Shown here: positions 63,259 through 64,000 of the stretch, one piece after another
Numbering within the stretch: position 1 is the first letter of the stretch
Layout: the number at the start of each line of letters is the position of its first letter
Translations under genes and position numbers: made by a program
Assembly (NCBI GenBank): GCA_015065545.1
Contig: SVQA01000005.1
Location: 62,001 to 126,000 of the forward strand
DNA length: 64,000 nt
Source: Oscillospiraceae bacterium
Lineage (GTDB): Bacteria; Bacillota; Clostridia; Oscillospirales; Acutalibacteraceae
Direction of reading: 5' to 3'
The notes under the pieces: generated by a model
Databases searched by the model: none
Seen by the model: the letters and a program-made list of their open reading frames with translations, nothing else
Told to the model about the DNA's origin: nothing

Positions 63259-64000
63259 TCAGATATTCTTCACTCTGGTTTCGCAGTACTTGCAACGAAG
63301 AATGTTCTTCTCCTTATCAACAAGTCTGAATGCCTGAGAAAGTTCCTGCTCTGTATGAGTAATACACTTGGGATTCTCGCACTTATACTTGCCGTTTGCA
63401 TCATCTGCAATAGGCTTGGGTCTTACAGCGTCTGCGCTGATGCCCTGCTTTGCACCCTCCAAAAGCTTGAGGATAAGTGCCATACGCATATATTTACCAT
63501 TGAGCACCTGCTTAAAGTAGCAGGCACGGCTGTCGTAGTCCACCTCAACAGAAATCTCGTTAACTCTGGGCAGAGGATGAAGTATAATCATATCCTCTTT
63601 TGCGGTATTGAGCTTGTCTGCTGTGAGGATATAGCTATCCTTAAGACGCTCATACTCCGCTTTATCCTCAAATCTCTCGCCCTGCACACGAGTCATATAA
63701 AGAATATCGAGTTCGGGCATTGCTTCCTCAAGACTCTCTACCTCTACATACTCAATGTTATTCTTCTCAATTACCTCGTAGATAAGGTAGCTGGGAATCT
63801 TAAGCTCTTTTGGTGCGATAAACACAAACTTAACATCCTTATAACGAGAGAGAGCAGTACAAAGAGAATGAACCGTTCTGCCGTATTTAAGGTCGCCGCA
63901 GAAGCCGACTGTAAGACCTGAGAATTTACCCTTCTCACGTCTGATTGTGAGCAAATCTGCCAAAGTCTGTGTGGGATGATTGTGACCGCCGTCGCCTGCA
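63259..64000 (-). CDS. pyrB: Aspartate carbamoyltransferase fused to the PyrI zinc domain (5' end outside window)
   Basis: Second step of pyrimidine synthesis: carbamoyl phosphate plus aspartate. The frame is open to the right edge, where [18 protein letters not shown] is the ATCase signature, followed by [21 protein letters not shown] and HPLPRVNEI. After the catalytic domain ends (KLLEG), the chain continues through a linker of about 20 residues into a PyrI-type zinc domain (CENPKC ... CKYC, spacing C-x4-C and C-x2-C). The PyrI nucleotide-binding domain is not seen, so this would be a catalytic chain carrying only the zinc domain. A TTG at 63963 is not the true start. Confidence 0.9.
   Translation of the reverse strand, partial: AGDGGHNHPTQTLADLLTIRREKGKFSGLTVGFCGDLKYGRTVHSLCTALSRYKDVKFVFIAPKELKIPSYLIYEVIEKNNIEYVEVESLEEAMPELDILYMTRVQGERFEDKAEYERLKDSYILTADKLNTAKEDMIILHPLPRVNEISVEVDYDSRACYFKQVLNGKYMRMALILKLLEGAKQGISADAVRPKPIADDANGKYKCENPKCITHTEQELSQAFRLVDKEKNILRCKYCETRVKNI

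Overview
The window looks like a chromosome segment from a low-to-mid GC, sporulating, anaerobic Clostridia of the Ruminococcus bromii type (Oscillospiraceae). Four things point there: several secreted starch-active enzymes carrying dockerins (the plug modules of amylosome or cellulosome complexes), sporulation-linked genes (ytfJ/gerW, a YheC/D-like ATP-grasp), T-box leaders, and the Firmicutes gene order rnj-gdpP-rplI-dnaB-tilS-ftsH. The species call is inference. No 16S gene lies in the window.

Layout. 1-1134: 5' part of alaS behind an alanine T-box. 1131-9005: a small membrane protein, a dockerin protein with three copies of an unrecognised beta-rich module, then a housekeeping run (TrhP-like U32, mltG, 5-FCL, DJ-1/PfpI) and the thymidylate pair tmk/thyX. 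9050-12400: an isolated phage-derived module (two tail or baseplate-like proteins, a 53-aa coupled ORF, a GH25 lysozyme ending in half a dockerin, a holin) just downstream of uvrA. 12411-24534: uvrA, ftsH, tilS, dnaB, rplI, gdpP, rnj, all on the minus strand. 24920-27026: rnhA and an nifS/nifU-type Fe-S pair on the plus strand. 27100-27530: a hairpin-rich gap, then nrdR.

28579-35327 is the first starch locus: two paralogous secreted GH13 alpha-amylases with CBM26-like modules and C-terminal dockerins, and a third dockerin protein of unknown role. 35563-38765 holds two small membrane proteins and the divergent pair ackA/tmcAL. 38845-48428 is a long minus-strand run: a biotin-dependent decarboxylase-like operon with an odd carboxyltransferase-like subunit, rluB, dacF, ytfJ, a DUF2953 protein, scpB, scpA, a site-2 protease and an adjacent homologue lacking the zinc motif. 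rpmB follows on the plus strand. 49090-54536 is the second starch locus: a secreted dockerin pullulanase and a leaderless cytoplasmic pullulanase, followed by eno. The right end holds a LysM protein, a CDF transporter, an ATP-grasp protein, an acyl-CoA ligase behind a second T-box, another dockerin protein, a BspA-type leucine-rich lipoprotein, and a partial aspartate carbamoyltransferase fused to the PyrI zinc domain.

How the parts fit. Secreted amylases and pullulanase attack starch outside the cell, probably docked on a scaffold encoded elsewhere, since no cohesin is visible here. Imported branched dextrins could be debranched by the cytoplasmic pullulanase and flow through enolase to acetate (ackA). 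The least explained parts are the phage-derived lysis module with a dockerin-tagged lysozyme, the T-box-controlled acyl-CoA ligase, the carboxyltransferase-like protein that has lost its signature loops, and the triple-module dockerin protein.
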